DNA from: Phaeobacter gallaeciensis DSM 26640
Lineage (GTDB): Bacteria > Pseudomonadota > Alphaproteobacteria > Rhodobacterales > Rhodobacteraceae
DNA: 64,000 nt
Assembly (NCBI RefSeq): GCF_000511385.1
Contig: NC_023137.1
Span: 2,487,001 to 2,551,000 of the forward strand
Reading direction: 5' to 3'
Shown: piece by piece, positions 18,146-27,874 of the stretch
Numbering within the stretch: the stretch's first letter is position 1
Layout of the letters: every line of letters begins with the position of its first letter
Position numbers and translations under genes: made by a program
The notes under the pieces: model-generated
What the model was told of the DNA's origin: nothing
Database searches by the model: none
The model's input: the letters and a program-made list of their open reading frames with translations, nothing else

Positions 18146-18184
18146 TGTCAATTGACACTATGACAAAATAATATATTTATGTCA
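18146..18184. promoter_or_regulatory. Operator/promoter of the TetR-IorAB divergent pair
   Basis: Perfect 12-base palindrome TGTCAATTGACA (18146-18157), whose right half includes a TTGACA -35 (18152-18157) for the rightward genes. A second arm pair, TGACA (18161-18165) and TGTCA (18180-18184), follows. An AT-rich -10 (around 18174-18179) fits. Overlap of palindrome and -35 suits repression by the adjacent TetR protein. Confidence 0.6.
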
Positions 18185-18214
18185 GTACGTCAGTCAGCCA
18201 AGAAAGAGCCAGCC

Positions 18215-18679
18215 ATGTCGACCACACTTCGCATCAATGGAACCTCCCATCAGGTGGATCTGCCTGACGACGTGCCGCTTCTCTGGGTGTTGCGCGATGA
18301 AGTGGGCCTGACCGGCACCAAATTCGGTTGCGGTGTTGCGGCCTGTGGGGCCTGCACCGTTCATATCGATGGCGAGGCCGTGCGCTCCTGCCAGGTGGCG
18401 CTCTCCGACGTCTGGGGCGAGGTCACCACAATCGAAGGGATCGGAACACCCGACACAATGGCCGCCGTGCAAAAAGCCTGGGTCGCCCATCAGGTCGCGC
18501 AATGCGGATACTGTCAGTCGGGCCAGATCATGCAGGCCGCCAGCCTCCTCGCTGAAAACCCCTCCCCCAGCGACGCAGATATCGATGACGCAATGCAGGG
18601 AAATCTCTGCCGCTGCGGCACCTACCCCCGTATCCGCGCCGCCATCCATGACGCCGCCAAAATGATGAAGGAGGCCTGA
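18215..18679 (+). CDS. [2Fe-2S] small subunit of a xanthine dehydrogenase-family enzyme (IorA-like)
   Basis: Iron-sulfur subunit, 154 residues. The plant-type ferredoxin cluster cysteines are in [18 protein letters not shown] and a following SC; the second cluster is in [10 protein letters not shown] and [11 protein letters not shown]. It transfers electrons from the molybdenum cofactor in the large subunit encoded 3 bases downstream. There is no signal peptide, so it probably rides with the Tat-targeted partner. The ATG at 18215 matches the family start; an ATG at 18179 lies within the operator and -10. Confidence 0.93.
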   Translation: MSTTLRINGTSHQVDLPDDVPLLWVLRDEVGLTGTKFGCGVAACGACTVHIDGEAVRSCQVALSDVWGEVTTIEGIGTPDTMAAVQKAWVAHQVAQCGYCQSGQIMQAASLLAENPSPSDADIDDAMQGNLCRCGTYPRIRAAIHDAAKMMKEA

Positions 18680-18682
18680 TCC

Positions 18683-20923
18683 ATGGCCAGCCTCAAGAAA
18701 ATCGCCCGCCGCAGCTTTCTCATCGGCTCTGCCGCCATCGTCGGCGGGGTGGCCTTTGGCACCTATAAATACCATCAGCCCGCCCCCAACCCGCTCGAAG
18801 AAAAAGCCGGGCGTGCGGTGCTCAACCCCTTTGTCTTTGTGGATCAATCCGGCGTCACGCTGATCGCACCACGGGCCGAGATGGGACAGGGGGTGAAATC
18901 CACTTGGGCCAGCCTGATCGCCGAGGAGCTGGATGTGGATCCGGCCAAGGTCACGGTCCTGCACGGGCCCGCCGCCAAGGCCTATTACAACAGCGCCATG
19001 ATGTCCGAAGCCTTGCCCGGTCGCGGCTATGACGCCTCGGAGTTCCAGCACTCTCTGGGTGAAATCGTCGGCCATATGTCGAAGTTTCTTGATCTGCAGG
19101 TCACCGGCGGTTCCTCCTCCATGCGCGACGGGTTTGAACGGATGCGCCATGCCGGGGCCAGCGCCCGCGAGACCCTGAAGCAGGCAGCTGCGGATGAACT
19201 GGGGTTCAGCCGCGACCAACTCGGCACGCAAGACGGCCATGTGACTGCCCCCGACGGCACCCGCCTGCCCTATGGCGCGCTGGCAGCTGCCGCCGCCACG
19301 ATTGAGCCGGTGGAGGCAGATCTCCGCCCGGCCTCCAGCTGGCGGCTGATCGGCAAGGAGGTTCCCCGCATCGACATCCTGGCCAAATCCACCGGCACCG
19401 CCGAGTTCGGCGTCGATGTCCGTCTGCCGGGCATGAAATTCGCCGCCATCCGTCAAAGCCCCCATTTCGGGGTTGGCAAATCCGCCTTTGACGCCAGTGC
19501 AGCCGAGGGGATGCCCGGTGTCGAAAAGGTTCTGGACCTCGGCGATGCCGTCGCAGTTGTGGCCAGCAATACCTGGCTGGCCCAACAGGCTGTAGACGCC
19601 ATTGATGTGACATGGGAAGTGGCCTCCTACCCGGAAACCACCGATGCCCTGTTTGAGGAGATCGCCCGCAGTTTCAACGATGCACCGAACTCCACAATGC
19701 GCGATGATGGTGACGTTGACGCCCTGCCCGATGGCGCCACCGTGATCGAGGCTGAATACCGGCTGCCTTACCTTGCCCATGCCACGATGGAGCCGATGAA
19801 TGCCACCGCGCTCTACTCCGGTGACGCCTTGCAGATCTGGGCGCCGAACCAGGGCCCGACCATCGTGCAGAAAAAAGCTGCAGCCCTCGCAGGGCTTGAG
19901 ACCGAGGCGGTTGAGGTCAACACCACCTATCTGGGGGGCGGCTTCGGACGACGGATCGAAACCGACTATACCGACCGCGCAGTGCAGATCGCGCTTCAGA
20001 TGCAGGGCACGCCCGTGCAACTGACCTGGAGCCGCGAAGAAGACATGTCCCACGATGCCTATCGTCCCGGTGCCATCGCGCGCTACCGCGCCGCCGTCAA
20101 GGATGGCAAAGCGGTGATGGTCCACGGCAAAATCGCGGCCCAATCCACCACGGTTGAAGGCGCAGGCCGAATGCTTGGCCTACCAATGAGCGGTCCCGAC
20201 AAGGGGCATGTGGACGCCGCCTTCAATCAGCCATTCGCGATCCCCAACTTCCGGGTTGAGGGTTATCTGAGCAAACCGATGCTTCCGGTGGGGTTCTGGC
20301 GCTCGGTCGGGGCGTCCTTCAACGGATTCTTCTCCGACAGTATCATTGATGAGATGGCCCATGCGGCGGGCCGTGATCCGCTGGACTTCCGGCTGGAACT
20401 GGCCCGCGCCGAATGGGACCCCGCCGCCAAAGTGCTGGAGGCAGTGCGTGACATGTCGGGCTGGACTGGCAAAACGCCTGACGGCATCGGGCGCGGAGTG
20501 GCCATGGTCTACAGCTTTGGCACGCCGGTCGCTCAAGTGATTGAAGTGGCAGATCAGGATGGTCAGATCCGCATGACAAAGGCCTGGATTGCCGCCGATC
20601 TGGGCCGTGTCATCGACCCGCAGAACACCCGTGCGCAGATGTTCGGCGGCATGGTCTACGGCCTGTCAGCCGCCTGTTTTGGCGAGATCACCATTGATGG
20701 CGGCGCGGTCGAGCAGGAGAACTTCCCCGACTATGACGCGCTGCGCATGCACACCATGCCAGAGGTTCAGGTGCAGCTGCTGGAAAACCAGCCGCGTATG
20801 GGCGGTGCGGGGGAACCCGGCACACCGCCTGCCGCGCCAGCATTGGCCAATGCGCTGTTTGACCTGACCGGCAAACGCGCCCGTCAATTGCCCTTGATGC
20901 ATGAGTTTGATCTGCTGGTCTGA
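18683..20923 (+). CDS. Molybdopterin-binding subunit of a xanthine dehydrogenase-family enzyme (IorB-like)
   Basis: Molybdenum hydroxylase large subunit, 746 residues. A twin-arginine signal (ARRSFLIGSAAIVGG, residues 8-22) sends the folded protein to the periplasm. Cofactor motifs include YLGGGFGRRIETDY near residue 415 and the catalytic Glu in MGGAGEPGTPP near residue 715. The layout matches isoquinoline 1-oxidoreductase or membrane-type aldehyde oxidase large subunits. No FAD subunit, cytochrome c subunit or XdhC-type maturase is encoded nearby, so the electron acceptor is unknown. Substrate: N-heteroaromatic or aldehyde by family; not determinable here. Confidence 0.92.
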   Translation: MASLKKIARRSFLIGSAAIVGGVAFGTYKYHQPAPNPLEEKAGRAVLNPFVFVDQSGVTLIAPRAEMGQGVKSTWASLIAEELDVDPAKVTVLHGPAAKAYYNSAMMSEALPGRGYDASEFQHSLGEIVGHMSKFLDLQVTGGSSSMRDGFERMRHAGASARETLKQAAADELGFSRDQLGTQDGHVTAPDGTRLPYGALAAAAATIEPVEADLRPASSWRLIGKEVPRIDILAKSTGTAEFGVDVRLPGMKFAAIRQSPHFGVGKSAFDASAAEGMPGVEKVLDLGDAVAVVASNTWLAQQAVDAIDVTWEVASYPETTDALFEEIARSFNDAPNSTMRDDGDVDALPDGATVIEAEYRLPYLAHATMEPMNATALYSGDALQIWAPNQGPTIVQKKAAALAGLETEAVEVNTTYLGGGFGRRIETDYTDRAVQIALQMQGTPVQLTWSREEDMSHDAYRPGAIARYRAAVKDGKAVMVHGKIAAQSTTVEGAGRMLGLPMSGPDKGHVDAAFNQPFAIPNFRVEGYLSKPMLPVGFWRSVGASFNGFFSDSIIDEMAHAAGRDPLDFRLELARAEWDPAAKVLEAVRDMSGWTGKTPDGIGRGVAMVYSFGTPVAQVIEVADQDGQIRMTKAWIAADLGRVIDPQNTRAQMFGGMVYGLSAACFGEITIDGGAVEQENFPDYDALRMHTMPEVQVQLLENQPRMGGAGEPGTPPAAPALANALFDLTGKRARQLPLMHEFDLLV

Positions 20924-20942
20924 GAAGGCTTTTCTTAAACGA

Positions 20943-20972
20943 CAATAGGCACCGTCACGGCGGTGCCTATTG
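20943..20972. terminator. Hairpin between convergent IorB-like and peptidase C26 genes
   Basis: Perfect 12-base stem CAATAGGCACCG / CGGTGCCTATTG with a 6-base loop, placed in the 76-base gap between convergent genes. No strong T-run on either side, yet position and stem strength fit a bidirectional terminator. Confidence 0.65.
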
Positions 20973-20999
20973 ATATGAAATTAAGCCGATACAGCGTCT

Positions 21000-21779
21000 T
21001 CAGGCGCTTTGACGATGGCCCCGCGCAGCCGTCCCCTCCGCCCATTCCCGCACCGCATCCCCGAAGGCTGTGAACAAGGGACGTGACACCGGATCATTGG
21101 CCGCGTCCCACTCCGGGTGCCACTGCACCGCAAGGGTGAAACCTGGCGCATCTTTCACATAGATCGCCTCAGGCGTGCCGTCAGGGGCGGTACCATCAAT
21201 CACGATCCGGCTGCCCGCAGCCTTGATGCCCTGCCCATGCAGCGAATTGGTCATCACCTCCGGCGCCCCGAACAATCGGTGGAACACACCACCCTCGCTC
21301 AGCTCCACGATATGGCGCATGGCGAATTTCTCCTCCAGCGTACCATCGGGCGGCATCCGGTGGTTCATGCGCCCCGGCAGGTCACGGATCTCCGGGTACA
21401 GCGTGCCGCCCATGGCCACATTCACCTCCTGAAACCCCCGGCAGATGCCAAGGAAGGGCTGCCCCCGCTCCACACAGGCCCGCACCAGCGGCAGGGCGAT
21501 GGCATCACGCGCCCGGTCAAAAGCGCCATGCGCATCGGTTTCCGCTTCGCCATATTCATTTGGATGCACGTTCGGTCGCCCGCCGGTCAGCAGGAAGCCG
21601 TCGAAACTCTCCAGCAGCTCCTCAACCGAGAGGAACCGGGGATCGGAGGGGATCAGCAGCGGCATGCAGCCCGCCACCTCGGCCACCGCCTCGGAGTTCA
21701 TGGTCCCACCGGCATGGGCCGGGTATTCATCGTTGATCAGATAGGAATTGCCAATAATGCCGACTTTGGGGCGTGTCAT
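21000..21779 (-). CDS. Gamma-glutamyl-gamma-aminobutyrate hydrolase family protein (peptidase C26)
   Basis: Class I glutamine amidotransferase-like hydrolase, 259 residues, similar to PuuD. The nucleophile is in LGICRGFQEVNVAMGG (near residue 115) and the catalytic His and Glu in VQWHPEW near residue 220; LTGGRPNVHPNEY is the family's oxyanion region. PuuD-type enzymes release GABA from gamma-glutamyl-GABA in putrescine breakdown, but related members act on other gamma-glutamyl amides. No puuA or other putrescine genes are adjacent. GAGGACA before the ATG supports the start. Confidence 0.9.
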   Translation of the reverse strand: MTRPKVGIIGNSYLINDEYPAHAGGTMNSEAVAEVAGCMPLLIPSDPRFLSVEELLESFDGFLLTGGRPNVHPNEYGEAETDAHGAFDRARDAIALPLVRACVERGQPFLGICRGFQEVNVAMGGTLYPEIRDLPGRMNHRMPPDGTLEEKFAMRHIVELSEGGVFHRLFGAPEVMTNSLHGQGIKAAGSRIVIDGTAPDGTPEAIYVKDAPGFTLAVQWHPEWDAANDPVSRPLFTAFGDAVREWAEGTAARGHRQSA

Positions 21780-21966
21780 TCTGTCCTCAGCGGTTTGGGC
21801 ATCGGTCGCGCGCCCTAACGGGCATCACAACCGGATCGGGACAATCCTACAGCCACGCTAAGGCGAGTGGCAATTCCCCTAAGGGGCGCGACCCGCCGTC
21901 AGCCCGTAAAAAGCGGCATATGCGCCGCAGCTTTCACATCTTTCATGTCGTCTTCGGCCTGTTTCC

Positions 21967-21994
21967 CCGCCCGCCCCCGCTTGGTGGCGGGCGG
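21967..21994 (-). terminator. Hairpin after glcG
   Basis: Stem CCGCCCGCC / GGCGGGCGG (21967-21975 with 21986-21994) and 10-base loop, 4 bases after the glcG stop. Strong stem but no T-run; a probable transcript end for glcBG. Confidence 0.5.
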
Positions 21995-21998
21995 CCGA

Positions 21999-22424
21999 TT
22001 ACGCCTCGCCGGTCAACCCGGTGGCCCGAATACCGGCCATCGCGGCCTCCGCGTCATTGTCGGAGGTATCCCCAGTCACGCCCACGGCACCGATCACAGC
22101 CCCCGCCTCACTGCGCAGCAAAACGCCGCCCGGAACCGGCACGACCTGCCCGCCGTAGACACCATTCACCGCCGCCATGAAATAGGCCTGTTGCTCAGCC
22201 CGCGCCATCTGGGCTGTGCCCGCCATGCCCAGCATCACCGCGCCATACGCCTTCCCATGCGCAATGGCAAAACGCCCCGGAGCAGCACCATCTTCACGTT
22301 CAAACGCCAGCACATGGCCACCCGCGTCCAGAACAACGACAGACAAAGGCTTGAGCGTCATCTCGCGGCCCTTCGCTCGGGTATGTTCAATGATGCTGCG
22401 GGCCTGATCCAATGTAAGGGTCAT
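21999..22424 (-). CDS. glcG: GlcG/HbpS family (DUF336) protein
   Basis: Protein of 141 residues with the GlcG/HbpS fold: LTLDQARSIIEHTRAKG, VVVLDAGGHVLAFERED, and a glycine-rich GGVLLRSEAGAVIGAVGVTG. HbpS binds haem; GlcG proteins are encoded with glycolate/glyoxylate genes but have no settled function. It lies 73 bases after malate synthase G on the same strand, the same pairing as in the E. coli glc locus, which supports the symbol. AAGGACA before the ATG at 22424 fixes the start. Confidence 0.88.
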   Translation of the reverse strand: MTLTLDQARSIIEHTRAKGREMTLKPLSVVVLDAGGHVLAFEREDGAAPGRFAIAHGKAYGAVMLGMAGTAQMARAEQQAYFMAAVNGVYGGQVVPVPGGVLLRSEAGAVIGAVGVTGDTSDNDAEAAMAGIRATGLTGEA

Positions 22425-22497
22425 TTCAGTGTCCTTGATATGCTTCGCTTTATTCAAAAAAAGAGGCCGGACACAGCGCCCGACCCTATCTGTTCTC

Positions 22498-24630
22498 TTA
22501 GCCTTGCGCCTTCAGCTCAAGGCGACGCGCATGCAGCACCGGCTCGGTATAGCCGGAGGGCTGAATCCGCCCACGAAACACCAGATCGCAGGCCGCCTGA
22601 AAGGCAATACCATCAAAGCCGGGTGCCATCGGCGTATAGCTCGGGTCGCTCGCATTCTGTCCGTCCACGACTGCGGCCATTTTCTGCATCGCGGCCATGA
22701 CCTGCGCCTCATCCACAATGCCGTGATGCAGCCAGTTGGCCAGCGCCTGGCTGGAAATCCGGCAGGTCGCACGATCTTCCATCAGGCCCACATTGTGGAT
22801 GTCTGGCACTTTGGAACAGCCTACGCCCTGATCGACCCAGCGCACCACATAGCCCAGAATGCCCTGCGCGTTGTTCTCGATCTCCTGCGCGATGTCGGCC
22901 TCCGACAGGTTTTCACCCTGCATCACCGGGATGGTCAGCAGATCATCCAACGTGCCTCGCGCGCCGCCCGCTTTCAGCTGATCCTGCACCTGATGAACGT
23001 TTACGCGGTGGTAATGCGTGGCATGCAGTGTCGCGGCGGTCGGCGACGGCACCCAAGCGCAGGTCGCACCGGACTTCGGATGGCCGATCTTCGCTTCCAG
23101 CATCTCGCCCATACGGTCCGGCATCGCCCACATGCCCTTGCCGATCTGTGCGCGTCCTTTCAGACCACAGGCCAGACCAATATCGACATTGCGATCCTCG
23201 TAGGACGCAATCCAGGGCGTCGCTTTCATCTCGCCCTTGCGCATCATCGCGCCCGCTTCCATCGAGGTGTGGATCTCGTCACCGGTGCGATCAAGGAAGC
23301 CGGTATTGATGAAGGCAACCCGATTTTTTGCGGCCCGGATACAGGATTTGAGGTTCACCGAGGTGCGACGCTCCTCATCCATGATGCCGATTTTGACGGT
23401 GTGGCGCGGCAGGCCCAGCGCGTCTTCAACATGGGCGAAAATCCGGTCTGTAAAGGCCACTTCCTCAGGCCCGTGCATCTTTGGCTTCACCACGTAGACG
23501 GATCCATGCAGCGAGTTGCCGCCCTCAGATTGAATGTCATGCATCGCACAGAGAACAGTGACCATCGCGTCGATGAAGCCCTCACCTGCCTCGCGCCCCT
23601 CGTTGTCACGCACCGCCGGGTTGGTCATCAGATGGCCGACATTACGCACCAGCAGCAGCGAGCGCCCTTTCAGCACCAGATCCGAGCCATCCGGTGCGGT
23701 GAATGCCAGATCGTCATTCAGCACGCGGGTAAAGGTCTTGCCGCCTTTGCTCACCTCCTCCGCAAGATCACGCTTCATCAGGCCCAGCCAATTCGAATAG
23801 GCGGTGACCTTTTCCTCGCCATCAACGCAGGCCACGGAATCCTCGCAGTCCATAATGGTGGAGAGCGCCGACTCGAGGACAATATCGTTGATCCCAGCCT
23901 GATCGCCCGTGCCGATATTCCCGTTGGCGTCCACCACGATCACCGCGTGCAGGCCATTGTTCCTCAATAGGATCTTTCTTGGCGTGGCCGCGTCGCCCTC
24001 ATAACCTGCAAACTGCCCGGCATCCTTGAGCGTTGGCACCAGCGCGCCGCCTTCCACAGCCAGACCGGTACAGTCGCTCCACGACCCCTCAGCCAGCGGG
24101 AAGGTCTGATCAAGGAACCCGCGACCCCAGGCGATCACCCGCGCGCCGCGCCCGGCATCATAGCCTTTACCCTCAGGAAGATCGCCCATGGCATCAGTGC
24201 CATAGAGCGCATCATAGAGGCTTCCCCAACGGGCGTTGGCCGCATTCAGAGCAAAGCGCGCATTGGTGATCGGCACCACCAGCTGCGGCCCCGGCACATT
24301 GGCGATCTCATCGTCGACATTCTGCGTCTCGATCTCGAAATCATCGCCCTCAGGCAGCAGATAGCCGATATCGCGCAGAAACGCCTCATAGGCGGTGGCA
24401 TCATGGGCCTGCCCTTTGCGTTCGATGTGCCAGGCATCAATCTGCCCCTGAAGATCCGCGCGTTTGGCCAGAAGGGCGCGGTTCTCATCGCCCATCCCGT
24501 TGACCAGCCCGGACAGACCGGCCCAGAACGCATCCGCTGTCACCCCAGTACCGGGCAGCGCTTTGTCCTCGACAAAGGACACCAGCGTGTCGGCCACCTG
24601 CATATCATGACGTTCCTGCATCTCGCTCAT
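22498..24630 (-). CDS. glcB: Malate synthase G
   Basis: Monomeric malate synthase, 710 residues, condensing glyoxylate with acetyl-CoA to malate. Family landmarks: [63 protein letters not shown] and [15 protein letters not shown], with [22 protein letters not shown]. Length fits the G isoform (about 720) rather than A (about 530). AGGAGGA lies 8 bases before the ATG. It is followed by glcG. The role is assimilation of glycolate, glyoxylate or C2 units; no glcDEF is in the window. Confidence 0.97.
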   Translation of the reverse strand: MSEMQERHDMQVADTLVSFVEDKALPGTGVTADAFWAGLSGLVNGMGDENRALLAKRADLQGQIDAWHIERKGQAHDATAYEAFLRDIGYLLPEGDDFEIETQNVDDEIANVPGPQLVVPITNARFALNAANARWGSLYDALYGTDAMGDLPEGKGYDAGRGARVIAWGRGFLDQTFPLAEGSWSDCTGLAVEGGALVPTLKDAGQFAGYEGDAATPRKILLRNNGLHAVIVVDANGNIGTGDQAGINDIVLESALSTIMDCEDSVACVDGEEKVTAYSNWLGLMKRDLAEEVSKGGKTFTRVLNDDLAFTAPDGSDLVLKGRSLLLVRNVGHLMTNPAVRDNEGREAGEGFIDAMVTVLCAMHDIQSEGGNSLHGSVYVVKPKMHGPEEVAFTDRIFAHVEDALGLPRHTVKIGIMDEERRTSVNLKSCIRAAKNRVAFINTGFLDRTGDEIHTSMEAGAMMRKGEMKATPWIASYEDRNVDIGLACGLKGRAQIGKGMWAMPDRMGEMLEAKIGHPKSGATCAWVPSPTAATLHATHYHRVNVHQVQDQLKAGGARGTLDDLLTIPVMQGENLSEADIAQEIENNAQGILGYVVRWVDQGVGCSKVPDIHNVGLMEDRATCRISSQALANWLHHGIVDEAQVMAAMQKMAAVVDGQNASDPSYTPMAPGFDGIAFQAACDLVFRGRIQPSGYTEPVLHARRLELKAQG

Positions 24631-24796
24631 GGGGTGATCCTCCTAATAAATGCGCGTGTTACCGACCCGGATACATCAAAAGTTTCCTATCGGCAACGCT
24701 GGTGGTAATATTAGTTTACCAATTATCGCGAAGCTGCTTCAAATATTCCCTACAGATATAGTTCATCGCCTACGCCCGGCTCCGACACCCCCGCAA

Positions 24797-24824
24797 ACAA
24801 AAAAAACCGGCAGAGCGCTGCCGG
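24797..24824 (-). terminator. Terminator of the small membrane protein gene
   Basis: Stem CCGGCAG / CTGCCGG with a 4-base loop, followed on the minus strand by eight T. It lies about 40 bases after the stop of the 66-residue gene. Confidence 0.9.
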
Positions 24825-24864
24825 GTCCAGTCGGGGAGGAATTTCAAATATTTGGGGGATCGGG

Positions 24865-25065
24865 TCAGTTGTCCGCGATTGTGGCCTGCACCTCCGCAGC
24901 CGTCTGCGGTGCGTCAACGACGTCCTGCTTGCCACCCTTGTTGAACACCCAAAATAGGAAAACGGCGAACATTAGCAGAACCGCCACTACGACGCCCCGG
25001 ATACCCAGCAGGGCCGGTTTGTGTAGCTTCTCTTCGCGTTCAACATTGGTGTCAGGTGCCGACAT
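24865..25065 (-). CDS. Small single-pass membrane protein, unknown
   Basis: Protein of 66 residues: a charged N-terminus (MSAPDTNVEREEKLHKPALL), one membrane helix (GVVVAVLLMFAVFLFWVF) and a short polar tail. AAGGAG is well placed before the ATG and an intrinsic terminator follows, so it is a real transcription unit of its own, divergent from pepN. No family recognised. The terminator and ribosome site make it much stronger than a chance frame. Confidence 0.75.
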   Translation of the reverse strand: MSAPDTNVEREEKLHKPALLGIRGVVVAVLLMFAVFLFWVFNKGGKQDVVDAPQTAAEVQATIADN

Positions 25066-25186
25066 GGGTCGCTCCTTTATCTACAAGTTTGCGCGGTTGC
25101 TGGCGCGGGGCCGCAGCCGCTGGTACACAGGCTTGTAATAGATACGCTGACCGACCCGCCTGGGTTCCACGGAACAGGAAGAAACC

Positions 25187-27751
25187 ATGAAAGATGCCGC
25201 GCCAACCACCGCACCGGAGACATTTTATCTGAAGGATTACAAACCTTTCGGGTTTGAGGTGGAGGCGGTAGAGCTGACGTTTAAACTGGCGCCGAATTCG
25301 ACCCGCGTGCTGAGTAAGATCCGCTTTTCCCCAAAGAAAAACGCTGCCGATCCCCGGCTTTTCCTGCACGGTGAAGCTCTGAAACTGATCTCTGCCAAAA
25401 TCGACGGCGCACCAGTGACACCGGATCTGGTTGAAGGCGGTCTGAGCTGCGAGACACCGGACACCCCCTTCACCTGGGAAGCGGAGGTTGAGATTGACCC
25501 GGCCGCCAATACCGCGCTGGAGGGGCTTTATATGTCCAGCGGCATGTATTGCACCCAATGTGAGGCGGAAGGCTTCCGCAAGATCACCTATTACCCGGAC
25601 CGCCCCGATGTGATGTCAACCTTCTCGGTTCGCATCGAAGGCAATGAGACGGTTCTCCTGTCCAATGGTAATCCCACCGGCGCGGGAGAAGGCTGGGCGG
25701 AATGGCACGATCCTTGGCCGAAACCAGCCTACCTCTTTGCGCTCGTGGCCGGTGATCTGGTGAACCATCCCGACCGCTTCACCACCCGGTCCGGCAAGGA
25801 TGTCGAACTCAACATCTGGGTCCGCCCGGGCGATGAGGGCAAATGCGCCTTTGGCATGGAAGCCCTGAAGAAGTCGATGAAATGGGACGAGGATGTCTAC
25901 GGCCGCGAATATGATCTGGATATTTTCAACATCGTCGCGGTGGATGACTTCAACATGGGCGCGATGGAGAATAAGGGGCTGAACATTTTCAACTCTTCCT
26001 GCGTTCTGGCCTCGCCCGAGACCTCCACGGATGCCAATTTCGAACGGATCGAGGCGATCATCGCCCATGAATATTTCCACAACTGGACCGGCAACCGCAT
26101 CACCTGCCGCGACTGGTTCCAGCTGTGCCTGAAGGAAGGCCTGACTGTCTTCCGCGATGCCCAGTTCACCGCCGACATGCGGTCAGAGCCGGTAAAGCGG
26201 ATTGAGGATGTGATTGCGCTCCGCGCACGCCAGTTCCCAGAGGATAATGGCCCCCTCGCCCATCCGCCGCGCCCGGAACAGTTCCAAGAGATCAACAACT
26301 TCTACACCGCCACCGTCTATGAAAAAGGGGCCGAGGTGATCGGCATGCTGAAGCGCGTTGTGGGCGATGATAATTACGCCGCGGCGCTGGATCTCTATTT
26401 TGACCGGCATGATGGTCAGGCCTGTACCATTGAGGACTGGTTGAAGGTGTTCGAGGATGCCACCGGGCGCGACCTCAGCCAGTTCAAACTGTGGTACAGT
26501 CAGGCAGGCACCCCGCGGGTTCAGGTCTCCGAGGAATACGCGGACGGCACCTATACCCTCACCTTTGAGCAATCGACGCCGCCCACCCCCGGCCAGCCCG
26601 ACAAGGCGCCCCGTGTCATCCCACTCGCGGTGGGGCTCCTTTCCCCCAACGGCGATGAGGTGCGGGCAACGGAGGTGCTGGAGCTGACCGAAGCCAAGCA
26701 GAGCTTCACCTTTGATGGCCTCGCTGCGAAACCCGTGCCCTCGATCCTGCGCGAATTTTCCGCCCCGGTGATCCTGAAGCGTGAGACCTCCAACGCAGAA
26801 CGCGCTTTCCTGCTGGCTCATGACACTGATCCCTTCAACCGCTGGGAAGCAGGCAACGCTCTGGCCACCGAAACCCGCGTCACGATGGTGATCGAGGGCG
26901 CCGCGCCCGATGCCGCCTATCTGGATGCGTTGGAGACACTGGTGCGCGATGACACGCTTGATCCGGCCTTCCGCGCGCTGGTGCTGTCTCCCCCCAGCCA
27001 GTCCGAGATTGCCCAGACCCTGCACGACCGGGATGTCACCCCCGATCCACAGAAAATCTACGACGCGGCGGAGACCTTCGCCCAAACGCTGGCCCAACAA
27101 TTGGAGACCAGCCTGCCGCGGCTATATGCAGCTACCACTGTAGATGGCCCCTATCAGCCCGATGCCCATGGTGCCGGCCTGCGGGCGTTGAACGGTCGGA
27201 TTCTGTCCCTGCTGACCCGGCTTGATGGCGGCGAACAGGCGGCACGCCAGTATCAGACCGCTGACAATATGACCCAGCAATATGCCGCCCTCGCCGCGCT
27301 GATGAAGGCGGAGAATGGCGAGAGCCAAAGCCAGGCCTTCTTCGATCAATGGCAGGGCGACCGTCTGGTCATGGACAAATGGTTTGCCTTGCAGGTTGCC
27401 TGCGCCGCCCCGGAGACCGCCGCCGCTGTGGCCTCGAAACTCACCGATCATGCGCTCTTTGACATGAAGAACCCCAACCGCTTCCGCGCCGTCATGAGCG
27501 CGCTCGCAGGCAATCACGCGGGCTTCCACCATACCAGCGGCGCGGGCTATCAGTTACTGGCCGAAAATCTGATCGCATTGGACAGCCTCAATCCGCAGAC
27601 CACCGCGCGGATGTGCGCAGCCTTCCAGACCTGGAAACGCTACGACAGTGCCAGACAGGCATTGATCCAGGTTGAGCTGGAGCGCATTCTCGCCACAGAG
27701 GATCTCAGCCGCGACACCCATGAGATGGTTAGCCGGATCCTGCAGGGATGA
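25187..27751 (+). CDS. pepN: Aminopeptidase N
   Basis: M1-family zinc aminopeptidase of 854 residues that trims N-terminal residues from peptides in the cytoplasm. The substrate-binding GAMENKGLN is near residue 262 and the zinc site HEYFHNW lies near 294-300 with the third ligand in KEGLTVFRD about 18 residues later. The C-terminal half (DUF3458-like, helical) matches the E. coli PepN layout and length. AGGAAG precedes the ATG. It stands alone, with a hypothetical membrane protein 123 bases downstream. Confidence 0.97.
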   Translation: MKDAAPTTAPETFYLKDYKPFGFEVEAVELTFKLAPNSTRVLSKIRFSPKKNAADPRLFLHGEALKLISAKIDGAPVTPDLVEGGLSCETPDTPFTWEAEVEIDPAANTALEGLYMSSGMYCTQCEAEGFRKITYYPDRPDVMSTFSVRIEGNETVLLSNGNPTGAGEGWAEWHDPWPKPAYLFALVAGDLVNHPDRFTTRSGKDVELNIWVRPGDEGKCAFGMEALKKSMKWDEDVYGREYDLDIFNIVAVDDFNMGAMENKGLNIFNSSCVLASPETSTDANFERIEAIIAHEYFHNWTGNRITCRDWFQLCLKEGLTVFRDAQFTADMRSEPVKRIEDVIALRARQFPEDNGPLAHPPRPEQFQEINNFYTATVYEKGAEVIGMLKRVVGDDNYAAALDLYFDRHDGQACTIEDWLKVFEDATGRDLSQFKLWYSQAGTPRVQVSEEYADGTYTLTFEQSTPPTPGQPDKAPRVIPLAVGLLSPNGDEVRATEVLELTEAKQSFTFDGLAAKPVPSILREFSAPVILKRETSNAERAFLLAHDTDPFNRWEAGNALATETRVTMVIEGAAPDAAYLDALETLVRDDTLDPAFRALVLSPPSQSEIAQTLHDRDVTPDPQKIYDAAETFAQTLAQQLETSLPRLYAATTVDGPYQPDAHGAGLRALNGRILSLLTRLDGGEQAARQYQTADNMTQQYAALAALMKAENGESQSQAFFDQWQGDRLVMDKWFALQVACAAPETAAAVASKLTDHALFDMKNPNRFRAVMSALAGNHAGFHHTSGAGYQLLAENLIALDSLNPQTTARMCAAFQTWKRYDSARQALIQVELERILATEDLSRDTHEMVSRILQG

Positions 27752-27874
27752 CGCCAGCCACACGCAGAAAGAGCGGGCGGCCTGACTGCCCGTTCACCTC
27801 GATAGCGCCCGAAATTGAGTCGCTCTGCTGTCGGCCTGATTTCTACGACCACCATGTCGCCATAGGCGTGACAG

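Noticed and set aside
18194..20143. 649-codon leftward frame across the molybdenum hydroxylase genes
   Set aside because: Antisense shadow of two clearly real genes; Gly/His-rich composition typical of such shadows.
22429..23970. 513-codon rightward frame
   Set aside because: Antisense to malate synthase G.
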